Assembly (NCBI GenBank): GCA_026990885.1
Contig: JALXCO010000302.1
Coordinates: 1 to 9,538, forward strand
Reading direction: 5' to 3'
DNA: 9,538 nt
DNA from: Desulfurococcales archaeon
Lineage (GTDB): Archaea; Thermoproteota; Thermoprotei_A; Sulfolobales; AG1
Position numbers and translations under genes: made by a program. This document shows positions 1-7,249 of the stretch, piece after piece (positions within the stretch are counted from its first letter, which is position 1; every line of letters starts with the position of its first letter). The notes below the pieces were generated by a model that did not search any database, was not told the DNA's origin, and saw nothing but the letters and a program-made list of their open reading frames with translations.

Positions 1-34
1 TCAATGCATAACTAAATTTACACATTTATTAATA

Positions 35-74
35 TTTGAATTATATTTGAACCTTATTTTATTAATTTTTTGAA
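35..74. promoter_or_regulatory. Helically spaced TTTGAA repeats upstream of the permease gene
   Basis: The hexamer TTTGAA occurs three times (35-40, 46-51, 69-74), with start-to-start spacings of 11 and 23 bases, close to one and two helical turns. The first two sit in a nine-base direct repeat, ATATTTGAA (32-40 and 43-51). The last copy lies just upstream of a TATA-like element, where an archaeal activator or repressor could act. The region is very AT-rich, so chance repeats are expected. Treat this as a candidate operator only. Confidence 0.25.
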
Positions 75-76
75 CA

Positions 77-86
77 TTTTTAAAAT
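77..86 (+). promoter_or_regulatory. Probable TATA box of the PTS/amino sugar operon
   Basis: TTTTTAAAAT lies about 50 bases before the preferred start codon of the permease gene. Archaeal transcription usually starts about 25 bases downstream of the TATA box, which would give a leader of about 25 bases carrying the GGTG ribosome binding site at 125-128. The whole 1-125 stretch is AT-rich, so other TATA positions (for example 91-99) cannot be excluded. No gene is recognisable in 1-125. Confidence 0.4.
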
Positions 87-134
87 AAAATTAATATATG
101 AATAAAATAAATTTACAGTGATACGGTGTATAGC

Positions 135-1427
135 ATGAGCATTCTTGACGTTCTAGCCTGGATAGCAACAAACATAATTGGCCAGCCCATAATCCTTCTA
201 GGTCTAGTTGGGTTTATCGGTCTAGCTGTGCAGAAAAAACCGTTCGGAGAAACGATTATGGGGACCTTCAAAATAATGATCGGAGTAGGCATGATGATCG
301 CCGGAGCAACACTGTTTGTCCAGGAGCTCCTCAACTTCCAGAACCTTCTAGGCGGGGTTGCTGGATTATCACCGAAGTACCCTGAGAACTATATAGGGTT
401 GAATGATCTTATAGCCAAGTTCGGTAGCTATGCAGCAATAATAATGACCATTGGATTCATAATACACCTCATCATAGCTAGACTAACACCGCTCAAATTC
501 GTATATCTAACCGGCCACCTGATGTGGTGGGTTTCCCTAACTGTAGTGGCCACGCTCCTCACGATCAACCCAGATATCCCCGTGTGGCAGCTGATAGCTA
601 TAGGATCTATAGTTATGGCACTCTACTGGAGCCTACAGCCGGCATATATACACAGCTCCATGAGGGTGGTTATGGGATCGGATGAGATAGCCTATGGACA
701 CACAAGTTCGCTAGCTGCATTCCTAGCTTTTAAGCTAGGTAAATACGTGGGGAAGCCGGAGGAGAGCACAGAGGAGATCCAGCTGCCTAAAGGCTTAGAG
801 TTCTTTAAGGACTATGCTGTGAGCACAGCCATAATTCTAGGGCTAATAATGATTATAGCCTCGGGCTGGGGCTATCTGATCAATCCAGCAAAGGTTCAGG
901 AGCTCGCTGGAGACCTGAACCCGATAGTGTGGGCCTTTATTAGAGGTGTCAACTTCGCTATATCGATAGTTGTGCTCTTAACCGGAGTAAGAATGTTTAT
1001 AGCCGAGATAGTTCCAGCATTCAGAGGGTTTGCCCAGAAGATAATTCCCGGTGCAAGGCCAGCGCTAGACGTCCCTGTAGTGTTTCCCAGGGCACCTACA
1101 GCAGTAATTATAGGCTTCGTAAGCGGGCTACTGGTTTTCCTGGCGTTCATGTCGATATTTCTGGCCATCGGCTTCGCGATCATAGTGCCGCCGATGATAA
1201 TGCTCTTCTTCCCGGGAGGCGGTGCAGCTGTGTTTGGCAATACAACGGGTGGATGGAAGGGTGCTGTTCTGGGTGGAGTAATAAATGGCACCATACTGGC
1301 TATAGGCCAAGCATTAACGCTGCCTGCATTAACGCACGGTCCTGAGCTAGCTACCCTCGCCGATCCGGACTGGTACGTGATCATATGGTTCCTCAAGGGC
1401 GTTTTAGGCCCTATACTTGGCTCATAG
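135..1427 (+). CDS. PTS permease IIC subunit, UlaA/SgaT family
   Basis: Polytopic membrane protein of the ascorbate/UlaA (SgaT) class of PTS IIC permeases, which move a sugar across the cytoplasmic membrane. About 10-11 hydrophobic segments alternate with short loops. Family signatures are GHTSSLAAFLAFKLG (188-202), followed by a charged loop with the PKGLEFFKD block; EIVPAFRG (291-298); ARPALDVPVVF (307-317); and FFPGGGAAVFGNTTGGWKGA (358-377). The length of 430 residues fits stand-alone IIC proteins. A GTG at 126 is in frame, but the ATG at 135 is preferred because GGTG (125-128) sits six bases before it as a ribosome binding site. The IIB partner follows 62 bases downstream. No IIA, HPr or enzyme I gene is present here. 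The substrate is unknown; the neighbours point to an amino sugar rather than ascorbate. Family call very sure, substrate unsure. Confidence 0.93.
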   Translation: MSILDVLAWIATNIIGQPIILLGLVGFIGLAVQKKPFGETIMGTFKIMIGVGMMIAGATLFVQELLNFQNLLGGVAGLSPKYPENYIGLNDLIAKFGSYAAIIMTIGFIIHLIIARLTPLKFVYLTGHLMWWVSLTVVATLLTINPDIPVWQLIAIGSIVMALYWSLQPAYIHSSMRVVMGSDEIAYGHTSSLAAFLAFKLGKYVGKPEESTEEIQLPKGLEFFKDYAVSTAIILGLIMIIASGWGYLINPAKVQELAGDLNPIVWAFIRGVNFAISIVVLLTGVRMFIAEIVPAFRGFAQKIIPGARPALDVPVVFPRAPTAVIIGFVSGLLVFLAFMSIFLAIGFAIIVPPMIMLFFPGGGAAVFGNTTGGWKGAVLGGVINGTILAIGQALTLPALTHGPELATLADPDWYVIIWFLKGVLGPILGS

Positions 1428-1454
1428 ATCTACGGATCTAAAACTATATTTTTT
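1425..1454 (+). terminator. Weak hairpin plus T-run after the permease gene
   Basis: TAGATC and GATCTA (1425-1430 and 1435-1440) can pair as a six-base stem around a TACG loop overlapping the stop codon. Nine bases later comes a run of six T (1449-1454). This may be a partial terminator that lowers expression of the downstream IIB gene, or simply an AT-rich spacer with a fortuitous palindrome. The stem is short and AT-rich. Confidence 0.2.
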
Positions 1455-1489
1455 CAATACTATCCATAATTTGAAGCGGGGTCCCTTCT

Positions 1490-1813
1490 ATGGCTAAATA
1501 CGTATATAAGCTCTCTAGACCCCTAAAGGTTCTAACGGTATGTGGCGTAGGCCAGGGAAGCTCATTGATCATGAAGATGTTTGTTGAGGACGTGCTGAAA
1601 GAGCTGGGTATACCAGCCAAGGTCGAGTCAACCGAGATCCTGACGGCCAAAGCCGCTGGAGCCGATGTGATAGTTGCTTCCAAAGTGCATGAAGAGGAGC
1701 TTAAAGGATCGGCGGACATAGTGATCGGGTTAAATAATCTGGTAGACAAAAACGAGATGAGGGAAAAGATATCAAAGGCACTGCTGGATAAAGATATTAT
1801 CGCCCAGGCATAG
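1490..1813 (+). CDS. PTS IIB subunit, UlaB/SgaB-like, with phosphocysteine loop
   Basis: Small soluble IIB protein of 107 residues, close to the usual 95-105 of the UlaB/SgaB group. In bacteria it takes phosphate from IIA onto a cysteine and passes it to the sugar entering through IIC. The active-site loop is intact: TVCGVGQGSSLIMKM (16-30), with the phosphorylatable Cys18 after the first beta strand and the CGxGxGSS pattern. The rest alternates strands and helices as in a Rossmann-like IIB fold (ADVIVAS about 58-64, ADIVIGL about 74-80). It follows the IIC gene as in bacterial ula operons, but the usual IIA gene is missing and the next gene is GlmS-like. The GGGGT ahead of the ATG (1478-1482) is only a weak ribosome binding site. 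Retention of the cysteine suggests real phosphotransfer, though the donor is not evident. Confidence 0.9.
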   Translation: MAKYVYKLSRPLKVLTVCGVGQGSSLIMKMFVEDVLKELGIPAKVESTEILTAKAAGADVIVASKVHEEELKGSADIVIGLNNLVDKNEMREKISKALLDKDIIAQA

Positions 1814-1840
1814 GTCCGCAGAGTTTACCTCGAGCTTGTA

Positions 1841-1847
1841 TTTTAAA
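1841..1847 (+). promoter_or_regulatory. Possible internal TATA box before the GlmS-like gene
   Basis: TTTTAAA stands 35 bases before the ATG of the GlmS-like gene in the 68-base spacer after the IIB gene. A start about 25 bases downstream would give a leader of roughly 10-12 bases. No clear Shine-Dalgarno sequence precedes that ATG, which fits a near-leaderless transcript. The gene could therefore be transcribed separately from the PTS pair. Confidence 0.4.
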
Positions 1848-1881
1848 GCCCAATACAATATTTTTAGATGGTTTAGAACAT

Positions 1882-3699
1882 ATGGGAGGGATTTTTGGAG
1901 CTGTATGTAGCGGTATAATTAAGCAGTCGGCCATAAAGAACGGTTTAAAGAGGCTTATATATAGAGGCTATGACGGGGCTGGTGTGGCATATATCGATGA
2001 TCTAGGGAGAATACAGGTTAGAAAAGCGCCAGGACATATAGATAAGGTATCCGAGAAAATAGATCTAGACAACATACCATCAAGCATAGCCTTAGGACAT
2101 ATAAGGTATGCAAACAGGGGATGGCCAGAATACAGAAACACACACCCAATACAGGACTGCAGCGGCAGAATAGCTGTGGTTCACGACGGAATCATCGAGA
2201 ACTATGAAGAGATCAGAAGCAGGCTCGAGGCTAAGGGCCACATATTCAAGTCGACAACAGACACCGAAGTTATAGCCCACCTAATAGAGGAGTATCTAGC
2301 CAGCGGTAACCCGCCTAAGGAGGCTATAGCTAGAGCAACCAGAGAGATGAGGGGCCTCTACTCCTACGCGGTAATTATATCCCCCGAAAAATGTATCTAC
2401 GCAGTAAACATGGGGCAACCCATCGTTCTGGGTGTAGGTAGCGATCCTAAATGCTTATATATCTCAAGCGATATCCCCAGCCTATACGGCTACGCTGAAT
2501 ATGCAGCCATAGCCAGAGAGAGATCCCTAGCTATTGTTTGCGATACAGGCTTCAAAATATACGATATAGATACTCTCGAGGAGGTTAGAGAGGTTGAAAC
2601 CAAGAGAGTAAAGTACATGAGTGAAGCTGTAGATAAGGCCGGGTATCCCCACTATATGCTTAAAGAGATCTACGAGATCCCAGAGGCCATGGTGAGAACA
2701 ACCGTATCTCTAATGGATAAATACCTGAAGCTGGCATCTATGATCGTCTATGGAGGAAAAGACATATACATCATAGGCAATGGAACAAGCTACCACGCAG
2801 GGCTGGTGGCAGCATACTACTTTTCGGATCTAGCAGAAACAAGCGTTAACGTGATAAGCGCTGCAGAGTTCCCATACTACGCTTTAGACAACATTTCTAC
2901 AGGATCCGTTATCATAGCCATTAGCCAAAGCGGCGAAACAAGCGACGTAATAAACAGCGTTAAGCTCGCAAAGCAGAGGGGGGCGGTGATTGTTGGGGTA
3001 ACCAATGTTCTGGGCTCTAGACTGACTCTAGAGTCTAATATATATCTACCAATAGGGGCGGGGCCTGAGATGGCTGTTCCAGCAACAAAGACCTTTGTCT
3101 CAACGATCGTTGCGCTAGCTATATTGGCCTCATATACGGGGCTCTATACGGGTAGCTACGACTCTAATGAAGTAAATAATCTAGTTAAGAGCATCAAGGA
3201 ACTATCCAAAGACATCTCGAAAAGCATGGATACAATGGACTCCAAGATATCGAAGATAGCTGACAAGCTGAAGGACTGGGAGAGCATGTATGTAGCCAGC
3301 AGCGGCGTGAACTATCCTATAGCCCTTGAGGGTGCTCTCAAGTTTAAGGAGGCGTCAATGATCCATAGCGAGGGCATGCAGCTAGGTGAGCTTAGGCACG
3401 GACCGATAGTTCTAGTTAGGAAGGGTTATCCCGTCATATTCATCAAACCTGTGGAGGAGCAGGCTATAAAGCTGTATGAGCGTGTAGCCAGGGAGGTTTT
3501 GAGTAGAGGCTCCGAAATAATAACTATATCCCAGGATCCTGAGGGTTACGGAGAGATCATCAAGGTCAATAAGACAAGCCGTATTCTATCCCCCATAGTA
3601 TCCGTGATCCCGCTACAGCTACTGGCCTATAGGCTCGGTAGCGTTAAGTCACTCCCGATAGACACGCCCCCAGGCCTAGCCAAAGCCATAACCACATAG
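1882..3699 (+). CDS. GlmS-like protein with degenerate glutaminase domain; probable glucosamine-6-phosphate deaminase/isomerase
   Basis: Full-length homologue of glutamine:fructose-6-phosphate aminotransferase (605 residues; E. coli GlmS 609). The N-terminal class II amidotransferase domain (1-240) keeps the fold signatures YRGYDGAG (27-34), HDGIIENYEEIR (101-112) and TDTEVIAHL (126-134). However, the nucleophilic Cys after Met is Gly2. The E. coli R-W-A-T-H glutamine-site block is R-Y-A-N-R (75-79), and the oxyanion Asn of HNG is Asp102. The two SIS domains (about 285-425 and 460-595) are intact: GNGTSYHAG (299-307), SQSGET (348-353), LEGALKFKE (482-490), ELRHGP (503-508) and the C-terminal Schiff-base lysine, Lys601 in GLAKAITT. 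This suggests no glutaminase activity and a catabolic role, converting glucosamine-6-phosphate to fructose-6-phosphate and ammonia, which replaces NagB next to NagA. The homology is certain; the direction of reaction is inferred. No in-frame upstream start restores the cysteine. Confidence 0.88.
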   Translation: MGGIFGAVCSGIIKQSAIKNGLKRLIYRGYDGAGVAYIDDLGRIQVRKAPGHIDKVSEKIDLDNIPSSIALGHIRYANRGWPEYRNTHPIQDCSGRIAVVHDGIIENYEEIRSRLEAKGHIFKSTTDTEVIAHLIEEYLASGNPPKEAIARATREMRGLYSYAVIISPEKCIYAVNMGQPIVLGVGSDPKCLYISSDIPSLYGYAEYAAIARERSLAIVCDTGFKIYDIDTLEEVREVETKRVKYMSEAVDKAGYPHYMLKEIYEIPEAMVRTTVSLMDKYLKLASMIVYGGKDIYIIGNGTSYHAGLVAAYYFSDLAETSVNVISAAEFPYYALDNISTGSVIIAISQSGETSDVINSVKLAKQRGAVIVGVTNVLGSRLTLESNIYLPIGAGPEMAVPATKTFVSTIVALAILASYTGLYTGSYDSNEVNNLVKSIKELSKDISKSMDTMDSKISKIADKLKDWESMYVASSGVNYPIALEGALKFKEASMIHSEGMQLGELRHGPIVLVRKGYPVIFIKPVEEQAIKLYERVAREVLSRGSEIITISQDPEGYGEIIKVNKTSRILSPIVSVIPLQLLAYRLGSVKSLPIDTPPGLAKAITT

Positions 3700-3723
3700 A
3701 GAGAGGGCATAGCCTCAATTATT

Positions 3724-3727
3724 GGTG
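3724..3727 (+). promoter_or_regulatory. Ribosome binding site deciding the nagA start
   Basis: GGTG lies six bases before the ATG at 3734. The same spacing is seen at the permease gene (GGTG 125-128, ATG 135). It favours this ATG over the in-frame TTG at 3722 and GTG at 3725, which overlap the site itself. Confidence 0.55.
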
Positions 3728-3733
3728 GATTAC

Positions 3734-4915
3734 ATGCCTAACCCAACGGTCCTAGCCAATGCCGTGATCGTTACCCATAAAGAGGTGCTCAGCAACGCCT
3801 ATATAGTGATCGATGAAAAAGGCATGATAAAGGAGATCGGTAAAGGGGATCCAGGCCGCTACCAAGGCGAAAAAATAGATTTGGAGGGGAGATACGTTTT
3901 TCCCGGATATATAGATACGCACATCCACGGATTTAAAGGTATAGAGACCTCCCTAGCTAAGGCGTCAGATCTACATAGAATGTCTAGAGAGATAGCGAGG
4001 CATGGAGTAACATCAATAGTCCCAACACTAGTATCAAGCCCCCACGACAAAACCGTGGAATTCTGTGAAACTATATCCCAGGCTATAGATGATCAGCGGC
4101 ATGGGTTTCATGGAGCAAGAATACTTGGCACACATCTAGAGGGGCCATACATAAGCAGGGAGAAGAAGGGGGCCCACAACCCGGAATATATTAGGGAACC
4201 AGATATAGGTGAGCTCAACGAATACATAGAGAGATCCAGAGGAAAAATCATACAGATAACCATAGCTCCCGAGCTAGATAACGCGCTAAAGCTCATAAAG
4301 CACGCGTCGGCAAGAAATATAGTGGTTAGCATAGGCCACACAAACGCCACGTATGAGCAGGCATTAAAGGCTATAGATGCCGGCGCATCTAAAGCCACGC
4401 ACATCCTTAACGCAATGCCAAGCATACACCACAGATCGCCTGGAGCAGTTGTAGCTCTACTGCAGTCTAGAAATGTCTTTATAGAGATTATAGTTGATTT
4501 CATACATATCCACCCAGCCGTAGTTAGGATGGTAGTGGACTACGTCTCCCCCTCAAGAACAGTATTGATCTCAGACTCGATAGCTGCAGCAGGCCTCGAG
4601 GATGGAAGATATAGATTAGGCGATCTAGATGTAGAAGTGGTTAACGGTATCCCTAGAATAGCTGGCACAGACACCATCGCCGGGAGTACATTAACTCTGG
4701 ATCAGGCCGTGAGAAACATGCATAGGTTAGGGTACGGCTTAACGGACCTAGCGGCGGTATCCAGCTATATACCTGCATTAAGTATAAACGCTACAGAATC
4801 ATACGGTATCGGGGTCCTTGAGAAGGGGTATAAGGCGGATCTAGCTGTGCTGAACAAGGAGCTAGAGGTTGAGATGACCATTGTTGATGGAGAAATAGTC
4901 TACCGACGTATATAG
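3734..4915 (+). CDS. nagA: N-acetylglucosamine-6-phosphate deacetylase
   Basis: Amidohydrolase-superfamily enzyme that removes acetate from N-acetylglucosamine-6-phosphate to give glucosamine-6-phosphate in the cytoplasm. The 393 residues match the usual 370-400. A small beta-sandwich N-terminus leads into the metal-dependent barrel. Visible motifs are the HIHG metal site (His63, His65), HLEGPYISREKKGAH (134-148, with metal ligand Glu136), IGHTNAT (His202), THILNAMPSIHHRSPGA (222-238, His223), the catalytic-type Asp281 in LISDSIAAAG, and the IAGTDTIAGSTLTLDQAVRN stretch. The protein ends with the typical KGYKADLAVL strand. The intact HxH pair suggests a binuclear centre rather than the mononuclear form of E. 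coli NagA. The gap after the GlmS-like gene is only 34 bases, so co-transcription is likely and the two enzymes would act in sequence. The gene converges on anmK with a 20-base spacer. Confidence 0.95.
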   Translation: MPNPTVLANAVIVTHKEVLSNAYIVIDEKGMIKEIGKGDPGRYQGEKIDLEGRYVFPGYIDTHIHGFKGIETSLAKASDLHRMSREIARHGVTSIVPTLVSSPHDKTVEFCETISQAIDDQRHGFHGARILGTHLEGPYISREKKGAHNPEYIREPDIGELNEYIERSRGKIIQITIAPELDNALKLIKHASARNIVVSIGHTNATYEQALKAIDAGASKATHILNAMPSIHHRSPGAVVALLQSRNVFIEIIVDFIHIHPAVVRMVVDYVSPSRTVLISDSIAAAGLEDGRYRLGDLDVEVVNGIPRIAGTDTIAGSTLTLDQAVRNMHRLGYGLTDLAAVSSYIPALSINATESYGIGVLEKGYKADLAVLNKELEVEMTIVDGEIVYRRI

Positions 4916-4935
4916 GGTGGATCATATATAAGGCG

Positions 4936-6138
4936 TTAAGGCGGGGCTATAACCCCTAAAACAACATTTCTACGCGCACCAGTTGCTCCAGGAACATTGT
5001 TTGGCAACAGGCTAAGGGACTCATGCCCTAGGATAGCCATCCCTAGAGCTTCCTTGAACTTCGAGTCTATCCCCAGATCTTCATGGAGAACCAGCCTTAT
5101 CCCCCTAGATCTAAGCTCCTCCCCAAGCCAGCGCATCAATGTCTTGTTTCTGGCTCCACCACCACCAATAACGGCTTCATCAATACTTAATTTAGGTAGT
5201 ATGAAGAGCTCGTAGTTCATGACTATGCTCTTAACAACAAACATCGTTAATGTGGCTACTATATCCTCGAAGGCTAAACCCCTATTGAGAGCCTTCTCAA
5301 CAATCCTCCTAGTGAATCCCTCGCCAAACATCTCTCTCCCGGTGGTTTTTGGTGGAGGCCTAGATATGTATGGATGCTCCATAAGCTCCTTAAGCAGTTC
5401 GGTGTCTACAGATCCTCTGGAAGCGATCTCGCCGTCCGGATCGTAGTCCATCGAGCCGTTAGTAAGGATCTTCACAGCCTCGTTGATAACCATGTTTCCT
5501 GGACCAGTATCAAATGCGTAGATATCCTCAAGCCTGGGAGATTTAGGTACAACAGTAACGTTGGCTATACCACCTATATTCTGTATAACCCTATTTCTGT
5601 CATCGTCAGACAATATAGCGTAGTCGACATAAGCTATTATAGGTGCTCCATGCCCGCCTGCGGCCACATCCCTTATCCTGAAGTCGCCTACTGTAGCTAC
5701 ACCTGTCTTCTCAGCTATAATTTGCGGGGACCCCAGCTGTAGGGTGCATCTGTATCTATGGCCATGAAGCTCTACATATTCAGGCATGTGATATATGGTC
5801 TGGCCATGTGAAGCTATAGCATCTATATCCCTAAGGCTGATACCAATACTTTCTATAGCCTCCATAAACGCCCTGGAGAACGCGTCGCCAACAAGGAAGT
5901 TTCCTATGCAGACACTATCTATACAGCAGTTTCTTTCGGTTAGATCTATGATCCATCTCTGCACATGCTTCGGAAAGCTATATATGTGTGTTCCCAGAAC
6001 CCTGTATCTAAGACCCCGGCCATGGCCCGCCAGCTCCACCACAGCGACATCGACACCATCTACACTGGTGCCAGACATCATGCCGGCTATTATTCTCGTG
6101 TCTTTCTCCATGATCTCTACAAGCCTATTGCCCGCCAT
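4936..6138 (-). CDS. anmK: Anhydro-N-acetylmuramic acid kinase
   Basis: Sugar kinase of the actin/hexokinase fold. Bacterial AnmK cleaves the 1,6-anhydro ring of anhydro-MurNAc and phosphorylates it with ATP to MurNAc-6-phosphate. All family blocks are present: GMMSGTSVDGVD (19-30, nucleotide loop), SHGQTIYHMP (110-119), DFRIRD then AAGGHGAP (152-166, with Asp157 in the position expected for the catalytic base), NIGGIANVT (187-195), FDTGPGN (209-215), KTTGREMF (264-271), GGGGARN (325-331) and a C-terminal PGATGARRNVVLG. The 400 residues are slightly longer than the usual 365-390 because of the N-terminus. The start is set by a strong AGGTGAT site ten bases upstream; Met10 is a weaker alternative. 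Its first codons overlap the end of the AmiE-like gene by 14 bases, so the two should be translated together. No residue loss is seen, so activity is expected. Confidence 0.93.
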   Translation of the reverse strand: MAGNRLVEIMEKDTRIIAGMMSGTSVDGVDVAVVELAGHGRGLRYRVLGTHIYSFPKHVQRWIIDLTERNCCIDSVCIGNFLVGDAFSRAFMEAIESIGISLRDIDAIASHGQTIYHMPEYVELHGHRYRCTLQLGSPQIIAEKTGVATVGDFRIRDVAAGGHGAPIIAYVDYAILSDDDRNRVIQNIGGIANVTVVPKSPRLEDIYAFDTGPGNMVINEAVKILTNGSMDYDPDGEIASRGSVDTELLKELMEHPYISRPPPKTTGREMFGEGFTRRIVEKALNRGLAFEDIVATLTMFVVKSIVMNYELFILPKLSIDEAVIGGGGARNKTLMRWLGEELRSRGIRLVLHEDLGIDSKFKEALGMAILGHESLSLLPNNVPGATGARRNVVLGVIAPP

Positions 6139-7249
6139 CCCGATTTAAATCACCTACTTTAGATACGATGAGGTTGTGTACAATAGATCTTACCCTATGT
6201 ATGAGGACCCCCTCTCTATCGACATGAACCCTGTTGGTGTAGAGCACTATGGCTATATCTAGATCCAGATCGATCCATATAGAGGTCCCAGTAAATCCAG
6301 TATGCCCAAAAGCCCTTTTAGGGGTAAGAAGATCACCCCCACTCACCACATTCAAGGGATCATAGACCTGCCATCCAAGACCATAGCATAGGCCACCATA
6401 CCTACCGCAGCCCCATATCCTAAACATGGCTCTAGCCGATGGGGGAGACAGGATCTCGCTCCAGCTACCCTTATACGCGTTAATCAACGATCTAACTATC
6501 AAGGCCGATTCACTAGCTGTAGAAAACAACCCTGCATGGCCAGAAACACCCTCCATAGCCCTCGCATTTTGGTCGTGGGGCAAACCCCTTAAAGATTCTC
6601 CGGCAGCCTCGTCGTATTCGGTAGCTACAATCTCGCCCCTACTGAAGCCCCTGCCAAGAGGATTATATAGGGTTCTCTTAAGCTTTAGAGGTCCCCCAAC
6701 AACCTTATCGAATAAAGCGTCTAGCCTCTCTCCAGCCACCCTCTCGATTAGGGCGGTAAGAACTATATACCCTATATCGCTATATACCACATCGCTACCC
6801 GGATCATACGATGGGTATGCCCGAACAGCCTCATCTAGGATCTGGGATCTACCTTTAACACGATATAGAGGGATCCATGGAGGCAGCCCACCTGTATGTG
6901 ATAGAAGCATCCATACCCTAACCTTCTCCTTTACCTCGCTTCCACCAGCTACAGTATACCTGAATTCTGGAAGCAGATCTGTGACCTTATCCTTCAAATG
7001 TATAAGTCCATCCTCCACAAGCTTCATAGCTATAACGGCTGTAGACAGGCACTTAGTTAAGGAGGCTACATCAAAAATACTGTTGGGCCTCAATGGATCC
7101 TTGTATGGCTTAAGCTGTGAGTAGCCCACATAGATACTATGTATGTTTCCTTCAGGATCAACTACAGCGAGATCAGCGCCTGAATACACCTTCCCAATAT
7201 AGCTCTCCAGAACAGCTCTAACTCTTTCGGGCAGACCCAACACAACCAC
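6125..7249 (-). CDS. Cytoplasmic serine hydrolase of the beta-lactamase family, AmiE/YbbE-like (putative N-acetylmuramyl-L-alanine amidase)
   Basis: Penicillin-binding-protein/class C beta-lactamase fold hydrolase. The active-site elements are SLTK (Ser63 nucleophile, Lys66), YSD (156-158) in place of YxN, and HTG (316-318) in place of KTG. Sub-family blocks include SHTGGLPPW (117-125), the HDQNARAMEGVSGHAGLFSTA stretch (225-245) and FGHTGFTGTSIWID (314-327), as in the group that includes Bacillus subtilis AmiE (YbbE), which removes the peptide from N-acetylmuramic acid. The 374 residues cover a single domain. Unlike AmiE it shows no signal peptide, so it should act in the cytoplasm on imported muropeptides. 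The overlap with anmK supports a muramyl substrate. Esterase or D-aminopeptidase activity on other substrates is possible. The start is uncertain: the GTG at 7249 is used, with another GTG two codons downstream, and no Shine-Dalgarno sequence is seen. Family sure, substrate inferred. Confidence 0.88.
   Translation of the reverse strand: MVVLGLPERVRAVLESYIGKVYSGADLAVVDPEGNIHSIYVGYSQLKPYKDPLRPNSIFDVASLTKCLSTAVIAMKLVEDGLIHLKDKVTDLLPEFRYTVAGGSEVKEKVRVWMLLSHTGGLPPWIPLYRVKGRSQILDEAVRAYPSYDPGSDVVYSDIGYIVLTALIERVAGERLDALFDKVVGGPLKLKRTLYNPLGRGFSRGEIVATEYDEAAGESLRGLPHDQNARAMEGVSGHAGLFSTASESALIVRSLINAYKGSWSEILSPPSARAMFRIWGCGRYGGLCYGLGWQVYDPLNVVSGGDLLTPKRAFGHTGFTGTSIWIDLDLDIAIVLYTNRVHVDREGVLIHRVRSIVHNLIVSKVGDLNRDGGQ
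6149..6155 (-). promoter_or_regulatory. Strong Shine-Dalgarno site of anmK inside the upstream gene
   Basis: On the minus strand AGGTGAT, a near-perfect match to the archaeal anti-Shine-Dalgarno sequence, lies ten bases before the anmK ATG. It is inside the 3' end of the AmiE-like gene. This supports reinitiation on a bicistronic message and fixes the anmK start. Confidence 0.65.

Noticed and set aside
896..1396. A 166-codon open frame on the minus strand inside the permease gene.
   Set aside because: It is antisense to strongly conserved PTS IIC coding sequence, has no recognisable domain and looks like a shadow of the codon bias.
1882..3699. Calling this gene an ordinary glucosamine-6-phosphate synthase (glmS).
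   Set aside because: The catalytic Cys, the His of the R-W-A-T-H block and the oxyanion Asn are replaced, so glutamine-dependent synthesis is unlikely.
5374..6162. Several plus-strand frames opposite anmK.
   Set aside because: They are complementary to conserved AnmK blocks and have no ribosome binding site or recognisable family.
6426..7124. A 232-codon plus-strand open frame opposite the AmiE-like gene.
   Set aside because: It lies wholly within a gene with clear active-site motifs, and its own translation shows no coherent fold or family motif.
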